Source: Gyromitra esculenta
Taxonomy: Eukaryota; Ascomycota; Pezizomycetes; Pezizales; Discinaceae
Reading direction: 5' to 3'
Assembly: GCA_038503075.1 (NCBI GenBank)
Contig: JBCAML010000019.1
Coordinates: forward strand, 1,240,001 to 1,304,000
DNA length: 64,000 nt
Below the pieces are notes generated by a model. It had not been told where the DNA came from and made no database searches. It worked only from the letters and a program-made list of their open reading frames with translations. A program made the translations under genes and the position numbers. This document shows, piece after piece, positions 23,537 through 35,608 of this stretch (the stretch's first letter is position 1; the number at the start of each line of letters is the position of its first letter).

Positions 23537-26022
23537 ATGACTAATACAGGATCACGCGCTACCCAGCCATCTCATTTATCGAACCTCGTCTATCTCCTTC
23601 CACCACCTCTTACAACCACCATCACCTCAGAATCCATCCCTACTCTCTTTCACTCCAACTCGGGATTTGCGCAAGAGTTTTCTTCAGCTCAGCACTTGTC
23701 TCTTTATCGATCGCGCATCTTCCAAGAACCTCGTGAACCACATCAATTAAGGCGGCGCTCCTTATCTATCTCGCATCAGTCTAACAACGCTTGTCACACA
23801 CTGTTAGCCATGCTGCCTCAATACTTCGGAACCACTCCTCATTCCAAATGGGACGTGCTATCGTTCCTCGAGCAAGAATCAAAACTGAAGGGAGATGGTT
23901 TTGTCCCCGGCAAGGCTATCAGCAGTTGGGTTTCATCGCTCCGCCAGCTTGAGGGTGATGAAGATCAAGGGGTTTCGTCTTGCGCGAAGAAGAAGCTAGA
24001 CCAATATTACAACGTATGTTTCTGTTAGCTTCTTAATACATGAATGTTTTAGCTAGGGTGACTTCACTCGGCCGCAGATGGCCTTCGGGCTATCTGATCT
24101 CCGGCCCGGTGTCCGCTGGGTCGCAGGCAACCTTCGGGGTGTCTGACTTCCGACCCGGTGTCCCGCAGGGTTGCAGGCAGCCTTCGGGATGTCTGATCTA
24201 CGGCCCTGCGTACCCACTAGGCCACAGTCAACCTTCGGGCTGTCTGATCTCCTGCCTGGTGGGGTTAGCGACCACTAATCTTGTTTTTGTTGACACTTTG
24301 TTTAGGGGCGTTCATCGGATAGGATAGCTGCAAGGAATTGGCAAGGCCAATGGAAGCGAAAGAAGGCAAAGGCTGAAAGGGCAAAGGAAGTTCGAACAAG
24401 AACAAAAAATATATATAATGGACCTGTGAATAATGGACCTCTCTATGATTCAACTTTGACTCTAAATTACACGTCGGAAACTCCCCTTATTAGCAATCCC
24501 CGCCACGTAGTAAGTTGCTGATGTCTTCTCCAAGCTATTATTGAAGTTTTCCTATTAAAACTCAGTGGTTTTGTTAGGCTGGGGACGCCGAGGTCTGTAG
24601 TGGTGACGTGAGGTAACCTTAGATATCCCAGCTATTCTCTTAATTACCAGTAAACCAACTTATTTTGGTCACAGAGAAAACGTGAATGTGAATAGGCACA
24701 GCGCCCTTGAGGCCGAACCTTTGCCTGCTGGGGATAACGAAGCTGAAGTTTGTGAGGATGAGGACGATGATGAGGGTGATGAAAATTATCAGCTTCAGGA
24801 GGCTTATAATTGTCTTAGGCAAGTCCACAGCAAGATGACTGATAAACTAGCACTTCCCAGTGGGTCATTTTTGGAGGATCGTATGTATGAGTATGCTATG
24901 GCCTCGAAAAAGCTGAGCCCAGCACATTTCTGCATCGTCGATTCCCAAATGCTTTTGACACTCGAAGATGACGAGAAGAAGCAAGTGCTAGGCCGAGTGT
25001 TACCTCTGCCCGCGTTCCCTGAAGATCTGGACAGTTGCCTGCTGCGGTATAATAGTGTAAATTGGTATAACCATCTTCATTTAACTCGAGCTAAACTTAC
25101 AGCAGGTGACCACGACCACCCAATGCCGAACTATTGCTCAAAGCAGTCAGGATGATAATGATGTACATTGGATTGATGATGTCCTTCGCCATGTGTTCGT
25201 TTCCATTTCCCTTTATAGTTTTTTTATCAAATACTATTTGAACAGAGGTTCATTTCTGTTTGTGGCAGCGTGCAATTAATTACAGAGTCTGGAGACATCT
25301 TATCGTACGATAATCTCAATGAAGGTGTATGGGACAGCCTCATTTATCCTCCCCTCTGGGATAAATATTTTATCAGTATCCCGGACATGTTATTGCAGCG
25401 GTATAGCCTCTTTGATCTTTCTCCGTACATTCGACGGACAACTCTGATTGTAAACCTCTCTACAGCAAGGAGATAATACTCTTAGCAAGTCAATACGAAC
25501 CATACACATACCTCAGGTATGAAGCGCGATACGATGGAGTCATCCAAACCCGCACACCGCGTGGTGAACGCGGTAGCCGCTATGAGCTCTGCGTGTTTGA
25601 AGTGTCTAGTAAATTTGACGGTGAGGAATCAAAGAAGTGGAAAAAAGATCGCACCAAATTATTGGCCGGCTGCCGTGCAATGCTGTTTCGCCTGCAAACA
25701 ATTGTGAACTACGATGCCGATATTACGACAAAGCTACAAGTAGTTGGAGTATTGCAAGCAGGTAGACCATCCTCGCGTCGCTGCATTCTTGCAGAACTAC
25801 TGTGCTAGATGCTGATTTTCCCCGAATGTAGGTCGCTGGTCCCAAGTATTTATAATGTCATGTATCAATCGCAACGTGTTCTACCTGAGGTCAGGTGGGG
25901 TGCGGGAGTTACCTAACACGCTTGAGCGCCTGTCCCTGGTTTATGATATCATCAGTAACGTGTGGAAGGTAAAAGTGAGTATCCTCTCCTCCCTCAAAGA
26001 GTTATTTCTCACAAGGCCTTAG
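23537..26022 (+). CDS. Uncharacterised protein, possible PD-(D/E)XK-like C-terminal domain
   Basis: My model has eight exons: 23537-24013, 24306-24509, 24578-24612, 24675-25056, 25103-25198, 25246-25424, 25466-25761, 25832-26022, giving about 619 residues. Every junction keeps the frame; the end of exon 5 (25192 or 25198) is uncertain, and the introns of 46 and 41 nt are very short. The N-terminus is Ser/Pro-rich, followed by GKAISSWVSSLRQLEGDE and a basic helix WQGQWKRKKAKAERAKEV, then an acidic linker. The C-terminal 150 residues read RYEARYDGVIQT, ELCVFEVSSKFDG, then a Lys-rich helix and strands with FYLRSGGVRELP. The D481...E503-V-S-S-K507 spacing recalls PD-(D/E)XK nuclease-like folds found in fungal accessory proteins. 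I do not recognise a named family and the activity is unproven. Confidence 0.7.
24070..24275 (+). repeat. Intronic minisatellite, about four copies of a 50-bp unit
   Basis: The core CCTTCGGG followed by TGTCTGAT recurs at 24082, 24131, 24181 and 24232, spacings of 49-51 bp. Units have diverged by about 15-30 percent. The array fills most of the 292-nt first intron (24014-24305) of the surrounding gene and explains its exceptional length and GC content. Confidence 0.85.
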
Positions 26023-28338
26023 AAAGTCATAACAGATACTTCAAGAATTATCAAGAATTACCTTGAAAATAAACAAAAGGAGAAGGGGATGAATAAAAGA
26101 CAGTGCCGGACCGACGCTAATTTCCTATGAATTGAAGTGGTGGCGGTTAGTTCAGATATTACAGATATATGTAGTTTAGTAATGCGAATCTTCCAGATTC
26201 AATATCTTTTGCACAAGCACGCCCATGAAGAGACTATCACACCTGCTATTATCATCACATATATATTAACAAAAGAGTCCAATGATGTGGGTGTACTCAA
26301 ACTGTCTTCAGCGATCTCCCTAAAATCCAAAATATTGGTCAATCTGAACCCCCGCCCGAGAGCCTAGCTCCTCTCTATACTTATACTCTTCCCAGTCGTG
26401 CTATAAGAATGACATATTCTGTAGCATAGAAGTAACTCGGATATCCTAGGTCTAAACCAAACTGGGGGAAACTTGGTTAATGATATTTCTTTAATTATAT
26501 TTGCAATTTAGCATAAGAACTACAAAAAAGGGCGACTTTCTACTTGCCTATCAGGAGAAAAGCCCGGAAACAGGATGTATGTAGCTTTGTATGCTACGGA
26601 ACCGTACCCGATGTCTTTGGCATTAAACTCACCCCCTCATTTTCTAATTCGTACCCCGAGTAACAAGCATAGCGCATATGAAAATAATAATTTTATACTT
26701 ATTAGATTGGGGCTATATTGATCATGTACTATTAGAGCTATTATCACTCTCCACCACCACACATGAGTAGTTTGGCGAGCGTCAAGTGCGCGATGGTCTC
26801 GGCGACTAGAATACCTGTTGAAGGTTTGGCTCGAGTTAGTAGGCCTCTGACAGTCGACATGGAACGAGTTTAAAGCTTAGCAGGTTATTACGAAGTATCC
26901 TTAAGACGAACGCGAAAACGGGTTTCTCTGGGAACTTGGATCAGATATCCCAATCTCTAGCATTTTTTCGTGCCTTGGACCAATAAATCGTTTCTTGGAT
27001 TATCTTCAGGGCGGTTTGTCGATGGTAATGATGTGCAACTCCCTACTACGGTTTGCGAGAGAAACTTCTCCCGCATACGGCTTAGCATACGGATTCAAAT
27101 GTAACCTAGAGGAAAGAGTGGACCGCTGCACTTCGAAGATATTGACCCAGCGTAGTCTCAAATGGGATGATAGATCTTCACATCTTCTAAAGAGACGGAA
27201 TGTATCTAGTCGAATCCATATCGGGTTGGTGGTAGAGAGCGGGAAAAGAGAACGAGGAATTCTATAAGCTAAGGCTATGGTAAGTTAAGACACGAGAGTT
27301 AATTCGTGAGCAGCGAGGTGATTGATGGTTAATTGTGTTGTGGTTATAGTAGTGGGATGGCGAGATGACGAGAGAAGAGGGAGGCAGAGAGGCGATCCTG
27401 CTGAAAAAAAACACTTAGCGCCAAAAAGAAGTAGAACCGTAAGACTTCAGCCTAGCTTCCCCCTGCGAACGAGCCAAAGGCATCATTTCATTAACGAGAG
27501 CTCACTTTGGGGTGGTATGTCAAAACGTATCCAACCTACTGAATTCCTCACCGGAATATGATAGGTGAATGGATCGCTAGACGACACGATGGAAATATGC
27601 GGATTCACAGTAGACTCGAGAAATGAAGCAGAAGAGAAATTGGAAAAAGTAGTAGGAATGAAGGAGCTACTGTATACCAATGAAGGTATAAAATATGGAG
27701 TTAAAATATGGAAGGAGTTCAAAATTGTAAGGAGGAGTGCGAGAGAGGAAGGAGAAAGAGAAGATAAAGAGTTAGATTGGGGATATGGGGACTTAGAGAG
27801 ATAGGAAAGGAAGGCGTATGTAAGGAGAAGAGTTAAAATGGGTTTTGTTAGGTTGTTTTTTATCTAGTTTGTTTGGTTTGGTTTTTGTTATTTTTGTTTA
27901 TTTCCTTTTGCTAACCGCCATAACCCATGAGGTTGGATGCGGGTATGATTAATCTATCTATCTATCTATCTAGACGACACGATGTCTCTTCACAGTCCGT
28001 CACTCGGTAAAAATATCATACTGAAATTTTCGATGCTTATAACTAGCAATTTCTGTGCTCCCCTTCATATCTTAATAGGCTACCAATTGAAAAGGGCTAT
28101 CACATAGGGTCTTAGCGAAGGGTCAGCACATGGCCCACTAATAGGTTCGATAATTCCTAGTATTTCTTTTCTACCACTACCACAACAAACACAAAAATCC
28201 CACCCATCAGCTATAAAGTAGGAAAGCCCCTAAAAATAAAGGGAAGGGAAAGAATATATAATAGTTTTAAAAAGCATTATTAACGCCCACACACACATCG
28301 CATCCTCGCTCTATTCGTTTTCCTCCACTGCCTCCTAT
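26023..28338. other. Intergenic, (TCTA)n microsatellite
   Basis: No gene supported. A TCTA microsatellite of five units sits at about 27953-27972. An open frame at 27565-27804 is Glu/Lys-rich but has no other support. Confidence 0.45.
27953..27972. repeat. (TCTA)n microsatellite
   Basis: About five perfect TCTA units are directly visible. Confidence 0.9.
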
Positions 28339-29567
28339 CTATTCCTCAACGCTACTGACCTTCTCCCACTCGCCTTTCAGCGTTTCCTTCCATAACGTAA
28401 CCTTATTATCCCCACCACTCACAGCAAGTACATTTCCGCTCAAACTCCACGACACCCTCCACAAAACCGTATCCAGTGGGATCACCTTCTTGACCCACGC
28501 CTGTCCTTCAGCCTCTGAGGTCCAGATGATGACCGTCTTGTCCTGGGACGCAGTAGCAATATATGACTTCTGCAGGATAGAGGGCGCCCAAGCAACATCA
28601 CGAACCCAGTCCGCATGTCCTTCAAGCGACGATTCTTCAATGTAAGTACCATGCTCCGCACTACACTTATCAGTACCCCACCCGTATTCTGAAGGAGTGG
28701 GAAGTAATTACCTATACCGCCAGATCTTCACCATGTTATCGCTCCCACCCGTAACGAACCTCCGGACTCTGTCTGTGCTAGTAGAAGAAACAAGACTTCC
28801 CGGCTGTGTGGCGGGTGCCCAGGAAACTGCGTTGCAACCAATCACGTGTGCGGAGAATAGCTTCGTGTCCCAGCTGCCGTCATCCTTGAATTCCAAAACC
28901 GAGACCTTTCCATCGGAGGAGGCGCAGGCGAGGACTGCACCGAATTCATGGGGAGCCCATTGAACGGAATTGACTACGAGGGGGTCAGCCAGAGAAGGTA
29001 GGGGGATGATAGGGGTGCGAACCGGAAGCGTGGTGGTTCGCGTGCTCGAATAGTTTAGACCAGACGCCTTGACGTTCTTGCCAGATTATCACTTTGCCAT
29101 CGTAGGAGGCGCTGGCGAGGATGTTGCCGAATTTGGGGTGCGCCCAGGAGACTTGCCAGACAGGGCCCTCATGGCTATAGATGATGCGTTAGTCTGTATT
29201 CGAGACGGAAGCTCCGGGGGTACGTGTGGCAGCTTTACCCGCGTAGAGTCTCGAGTAGACGGTGATTATCACGGTCGATTTCGAAGATCTTAATGGTTTT
29301 GTCGGAGGAGCAGGTCTAGGAGGTATTAGCGGGTTTAGGGATGAATGGGAGCTGGTGGGAGACAAACGGCGAGGCGCTTTCCGTAGTAGTCCAGGGCGCA
29401 GTCATGCTAAATGGCTAGTCAGTACAGTGGATAGGTAAATTTTAGGATGCTGGAGGAACTCACGATCATATCATCATGGAGGTTCGATAGTTGTGTCTAT
29501 AGTTGGCCGCTTCGTTAGTATCTGAAATTCCGGGCTCCTTTTAGCTGAAGGTGAGATTAGGTACCAT
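28339..29567 (-). CDS. SEC13: SEC13, COPII coat and nuclear pore WD40 protein
   Basis: Seven exons (29567-29565, 29496-29464, 29406-29368, 29315-29239, 29174-29023, 28973-28712, 28660-28339) give 295 residues, nearly the length of yeast Sec13. Sec13 is a six-bladed beta-propeller that partners Sec31 in the COPII outer coat and also sits in the Nup84 pore subcomplex and SEACAT. Diagnostic stretches: [90 protein letters not shown] and [13 protein letters not shown]. The first exon appears to be the ATG alone, followed by GTACCT and the canonical branch site TACTAAC before the acceptor at 29497. The intron 28974-29022 uses the donor GTTCGC. It is divergent from PRPP synthetase. Confidence 0.95.
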
Positions 29568-30300
29568 TTTGAGCAGAGGATAGTTTGGGAAGCTTAGGGG
29601 AAGGAATTGGGGTTTTGCAGCAGCTGTTGATGGAGTGATGTTGATTTAACGATATCTGGTGTTTGGAGTTGAGGCGACGTTCACTTTGTGGGTTGGATCT
29701 GTCCCTGGATCAAGATGTTACCCGGCCGAAAGAGGACAGCTAAAACGAGAGGGCAAGTTAAACCCGGAATAGTTATAGAAGAGTCGAGAGAGCATTAAAT
29801 TCTTGGGCGGGGTTTCTCGTAGAGAAGCTTTATCTGCTGATTTATATGCTCCCTTAACGCTCTATATACATACAGGGAAACATGAGGAATCATTGCTGGT
29901 TCCGATTCACTAGACAATCAGGCAATTGCAACTTGAAATTCATCTCGCAAACCGCATTTCAGATATCTATTACCTGGGCCTCATGGCCACAAGCTGCTCT
30001 ATTCTCTCCAGGCCAGCCAGCTCCAGCAAATCGGAAAGCCAGTTCCGTTGAGGCTCTGGCTCCCTGTTATGTAGGAGAAGATTTGACGGATCTGGCCAGT
30101 GCCAAGGCTCTCTAATCGATAAGGCTGACCCCACCAGACCAGACCAGTAAGCATTCTGACTTTTTCTCTTCCCTCTCACGCGATCGTTTTTGGTGACCTC
30201 AACCACAACTCAATCCTTCATTCCCTTTACGACAACAACTACCATCTACTGCCTACTATCCCTCTTACTTCCCGAGACTAAATCACCATCACCGGCAGTA
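29568..30300. promoter_or_regulatory. Shared divergent upstream region of SEC13 and PRPP synthetase
   Basis: About 730 bp between the two start codons. Short open frames here show no coding features. No specific binding site was recognised. Confidence 0.5.
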
Positions 30301-31436
30301 ATGACGTCAAACTCCATCAAGCTCCTCACGGGCAATAGTCATCCCGAGCTCGCAAAAATGGTCGCAGACAGGTAAAAAAACTCCCTCCCCTTACATCCTC
30401 CAATACTAATAATTCTCGATTAGGCTCGGCGTTGACCTTCTCGATATGTCGGTCTTTAAATACTCTAACCAAGAAACCTCCGTCGTAATGCGCGAGTCTG
30501 TCCGTGACGAAGATGTATTCATCTTGCAAACAACGAGGCCAGGTGAAGAGCTTAATGATGGCCTCATGGAGCTCTTGATTATCATCAAAGCATGTAAGAC
30601 AGCATCTGCACGACGCATCACGGCCGTTATGCCGAACTTTCCATACGCAAGACAGGACAAGAAGGACAAGAGTCGAGCACCCATCAGTGCAAAGCTTGTT
30701 GCGAATATGCTGCAGCGTGCTGGATGTGACCATGTTATTACAATGGATCTCCATGCGAGTCAGATTCAGGGGTTTTTCGATGTGCCGGTAGATAAGTAAG
30801 CTATTTTTATACCAAGTGGGATACGAGATACCTGTTATACAGCCGTTGACACTCTCCCAGCCTCTACGCAGAACCCGCAACCCTTCGGTACATCCGGGAA
30901 AACTTCGATTACAAAAATGCTGTCATTGTCTCGCCCGACGCTGGCGGTGCTAAACGTGCTACAGCCCTTGCAGACCGCCTCGACCTCAACTTTGCACTCA
31001 TACATAAAGAACGCTCGAAGCCCAATGAAGTATCACGCATGACACTCGTCGGCGACGTCGACGGACGTATCGCAATTCTCGTAGACGACATGGCAGATAC
31101 CTGCGGAACGCTAGTCAAAGCAGCTGACGTGCTGGTAGCGAATGGGGCAAAGGAAGTGGTTGCAATCGTCACACATGGGATACTGTCTGGTACTGCATGC
31201 CAGAAGATCAATGGGAGCAAATTGAGTAAGGTTGTGGTAACGAATACCGTGCCGCATGCGGAGAAGAAGAAGGGCTGCGCAAAGCTGGATACTATTGATA
31301 TCGCTCCAACGGTTGGTACATCTTTTCACTGCGTGAAACGGGCCCTGCTGACTTCTGGTGATAGCTTGCGGAAGCTTGTAGGAGAACTCATAATGGCGAG
31401 AGCGTATCATTCCTTTTCCACCATGCTCCGGTTTAA
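30301..31436 (+). CDS. Ribose-phosphate pyrophosphokinase (PRPP synthetase), Prs2/Prs4 type
   Basis: Four exons (30301-30371, 30424-30795, 30861-31311, 31365-31436) give 321 residues. The enzyme makes phosphoribosyl pyrophosphate from ribose 5-phosphate and ATP for purine, pyrimidine, histidine, tryptophan and NAD synthesis. Signatures: [15 protein letters not shown] at the N-terminus, [10 protein letters not shown], the flexible catalytic loop [18 protein letters not shown], the metal-site [23 protein letters not shown] and the PRPP loop [12 protein letters not shown]. The C-terminus is restored by splicing the last intron (GTTGGT...GATAG) to give [13 protein letters not shown]. There is no long non-homologous insertion, so it resembles yeast Prs2/3/4; the N-terminus fits Prs2/Prs4 best. 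Confidence 0.95.
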
Positions 31437-34400
31437 TATTACGTACTAGCTCCTGCTTTGTTTTTCCTTTTATATTTTTCTTTCTCCACTCCATTTTATT
31501 GTCGTTCGGAGCGATTTTTGTCATTTCTATGGAGGGTATATGAAGCAGGATACCTAGCATGCTTAAGCCTTTTCTTCTTTTTTTTTTCATCCATTAGTTT
31601 TTCTCAAAAGCTTTTTTTTCTTCGTATAGTTGCAGCTGCCTGTTTTAGCGCAGCGGTTTGACAAGTACGCGTAGTGGTTGAAATTCGTGATCTATCGCTT
31701 TCGGACTGATGGAGAGGGTAGAGGTAGAGAAGTAGAGGCGCAAGCCAATGAAATCTTTTTTAGCCCAAGCTACGCGGGTCAATATGTGAAAGATAGATGT
31801 AGTGATCAAGGCCTTGTTAATTTGGGATTCTAATAGATTAATATATTCACGGTTACGGATTACATGTACTTCTCTACTTTATAACTTACGTGGTGGCCTG
31901 AGAATCTCCTGAGGGGTTGAAATATATGTAGTAACGGGTGTATCCGTCCAAGGATGGCGAATTAGACGTAATACAATAATATCTAAGACCTACCGAGTTG
32001 TGAAAGGTTTGGCCGTTTATTAGATGGGTCGCCATAGTATTTTTGGGGCTCGCTTTCTCCCGTGTTGGCGAGGTTTAAATACCGCCTTTCCCTCGCTTTT
32101 CTCCATTACCAACATTTCCCCTCTTCATCTATCATTGGTTATCATTACCGTCATCACCGCCATTATCACAGAGGACCCTCACGAGTAGCTTAGATATTGC
32201 TTCTAGGAAATTTCTCTGTCCTGTGAATGCTCCTGCCTTGGTTGGAGATTTCTTGAATTTGGTGGAGCCTTAGTCTCGGTCATGTTCCTGTCAGAAACGT
32301 CACCAACACCTTGTTGGGACTTTCGAAGACAACAAACGTCAAATAATCGCTATCTTTCCTCGAGAACATGCTTCTTCAGCCGAATGTTGGTTGGAATCAA
32401 CTTCTGCGCCTGATGAAATCTATCATGCTAATTCACTGGGAATATTCACCGCAGAGATGGCTCTTGAGGCAACGTCACGTCCTAACTAGAATAGACCTAT
32501 TTGACTCATAGACCCACGCTTCCGTCAGCCCCTCCACGACAAATGCACCTTGCTTACTAGATTGTATTCAATTAGACTGTATCTCCGTCCCAAAGGTGAT
32601 TGATAGGAGGACGTGAGTCTCAACCCATCGAGGTCTACGAGGTCTACCTAGAGTGAGTAGGTAGCATGCTGACGAAGTGAGGGTAGGCCTCAAAAACTTG
32701 AGTTGGCTGCTGGGAAGACTATTGACAGCTTCGACCAGCTGTGGGGAAATACGGCGTTCCCCGATCTTCGGATTGTGTGACATACAGGAGAAGTAAACCC
32801 CCCGGGGATAGGAAAAAAGATAGACTATTCTTCGATGAGATTGTAGTTCAGATGGGATATGAGACAATTTATCTCTGCCTTTTCCCTGCCATCCTAGAGG
32901 AAATGAATTCCTCACGAGGAAGACTTAGAGATACTAGCATTCACTAGCCACTTGATCAGGGATTAGGAGCTTTCAGGCTCAAAATTGAAGGTATTTTCCT
33001 TCAATATTCCATCACTTCTCCGAGCCAGAGGCATCGCCTGCAAATGCTGGTGTGAAAATCTTCTGCGGTGTTGCCATCAATGTAGGTTTCCCCTTCTAAT
33101 AAGTCCCACAGGAAAATACGACAAGATTAATTCCAAAAGAGCAAGCAAGAAAAGAAAGTTTCCAATGAGAGCAATAAAACTGTCAATCTTAAGCCCACGC
33201 TCGATGCGCCGATTGATCGAGGATCACGCGTGTACAGGCTTACAGCATGGGAATTTCGATATAGCGATCGGCAAGCCTTGGTGGGCCTATCAAACATGAA
33301 AATTATATAACGCCCAATCTACCTATAAAGATATTCAATTATAGAAACTTCTTACCCTCGTCGAGTAGGATTTCATATAGAAAAGGTCTAGAGAAGGCAA
33401 AATAGTCCGCCAGGACCAGGAATACACATCTTTATAAGACAAGAATTCTCACAGTCTAAGTCTTCATAAGGAGACCATATTACTATACTAGTTTTATATC
33501 GTAGCGAAAAGAGATTCTAATATTAATTATATCCACCAACCAGACGGATATAAAGACTGGTCAGGAAATTTATGCATGGATTATCACTGAATTTTCTGAT
33601 CTCAAGGCCGCAACCACCCGAAGTGCCAAGTTTACCAGCATGCTCGTTGGCCATTTTTAATATCACAGAAACAAAGGCAGGTATCTCGACATCTGTAGTA
33701 TCTGAGACAAGACTAAAAGTGCCAGATTCTTAACCGATCGGGTGGTGCGTTATCGTAACAGGACGGGTGGTAATAATTTGTCTCATCTAAAGTACTCCCA
33801 GTACAAATAGTTCTTGCGGGTTTTATTCACACTAATTCACCATTATAGCCATAGAGTTGCGGTAATTTATTCGCATAACGATTGTAAAGTTCAGGTGGGC
33901 TTCCGTGACTGAACGATGCCGTGGGTTTCAATTAGCTCACTACGGCCAAGTGCATGCAATTTGAAGGCTGTGGTGGAATTATCTTGCTTACACGTAAGTC
34001 AAATATAGTATCCTCTAAAGGATATCTATATTAGCCAAAGTCACCATTGAACGCATAGCATAGGTTTCCTCACCTCGTGTGAGGGAATAGAGGAGGTAGA
34101 GAGCTACCTATAGATATTCTCTTTCTTCCCTGGCTACTCGAACAGCTAAAAGACGCGCTATAATACCCTAGAACCTCGCCTATTGTCACCCACCTTATTA
34201 TCAATGCGCCATATCCTAGAACCTAGAACCAGCGATCTCCTACTTAAGGTATACCAGTAATCTCGTAGTATATTCGGTAACTAGTTATGGGACACGCATA
34301 GACAGGGTATACGACTGGGTGTAGTAAGTGACAACGATTAGTCCTAAAGAGATTCTGATAGGCAGAAAACCACTCCTAGAGTGGGAAATTTCCTCTCTAA

Positions 34401-35608
34401 GTTAGTTTTTCCTACATATCCCTATTCTCTTCACGTGAGGGGAGTGAAATGAGTGGTCGGGGAAGTTGTTAAACACCCGCGTAAGTGGCCGGCCTGCGCA
34501 CTTGGTACAGTCGCTCCTGGGTCAACAACGAGACTAGGCCAGCGACGAACAGGGGTCTGAACAGTAGGAAATAGCCGGCCTAGGAAACTAATACTCACTC
34601 CCCAGATTCCTGTTCGGCACTGGTCCAGTCTCGTCGTTGACCCAGGAGCGATTGTACCGAATACACTATGAGATTACACGGATACCTAATGAAGAACCTG
34701 AATACAAGGGTATCAGGTTCACCGATGAGTAAGTTGATATAGCCCGATCCAGCTAACCAGAAATCCCGACCTAGAACATGCATTTTCGGGTTCTTCATGT
34801 AGTATCTAAGTATGTACGAGCACCTAAATCATGAAAATGCTAAGCCTTTAAGTGACTAGCAACTAAACGAGGCCCGAGCGCTCTTGGCGTACTACGGCTG
34901 CGGCTAACTTAGAAATCGCTCGCGCCCAAACGGACTACATATACTGACATATTGCAAATATAGTGCAACATACATGCACTTAAAATATGCGCTCAGGAAC
35001 CCACATGCTGCAGATGAGATTGACGCGTGTTAAAGAGCGCATGGTGAGGATGGCGATGGCAACATTAGTAGGTTTACTTTACAATTGGTTGATTTCCCAG
35101 CATCTTGCTCTAACCAAATGTTCATATCTGGGACCGACGGTTTACTTATTATGGGTAAGAAAAACTCTATCTAGCAAGTGGTTTTGAACGCCTTCCGCCT
35201 CATGGGTAGCCTGGGTTCCCGTCATCCCCAGTCTCGCCCTACTCTACCGTGGGACCTATCCGGTGATTTTATCATCAACATAAGGCGAGAACTCTCGTCT
35301 TCCCAAATTAGTGCCGAGAGGTGGACTGAATTGCTTTCACTCATAAACTCATCTTAGGGGTCACTAGTACCCTTCTACCATTATTTCTGAATTTCTTTCT
35401 TCAATATTAGTCTAGTAGTGAGGTTTCCTTACCCCCCCCGAGCAAAGGATATATTAAAATTATAGCAACTACTAATATGAAAAGCGAAATTTAGAGTAAA
35501 ATACGAAAACTCATCTAATAAATCACACGGACTCGCAAATCACCACCAAATACCAACTTCATACCTAAGGGAAAAACATTATAGCTGGATAGAAGGCAGC
35601 ATTAAATA
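31437..35608. other. Intergenic, gene-poor 4.2 kb with one MITE
   Basis: I find no gene. The MITE-like element at 34503-34659 lies here, and a small imperfect palindrome is present near 34003-34034. Many frames are short and stop-rich on both strands. Confidence 0.55.
34503..34659. mobile_element. MITE-like inverted-repeat element
   Basis: Left arm GGTACAGTCGCTCCTGGGTC followed by AACAACGAGACT is matched inversely by the right arm (GTTGACCCAGGAGCGATTGTACC); similarity continues to about 55 bp per arm, covering CGAACAGG against CCTGTTCG. It is about 157 bp in total, with no coding capacity and with TA near each end. It is unrelated in sequence to the elements at 11026 and 14548. Confidence 0.85.

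Noticed and set aside
24040..24327. 95-codon repeat-containing frame
   Set aside because: The repeat unit of about 50 bp is not a multiple of three and lies in an intron that must be removed to keep the flanking protein in frame.
30326..30880. 184-codon minus-strand frame
   Set aside because: It is antisense to exon 2 of PRPP synthetase and crosses a well-supported intron.
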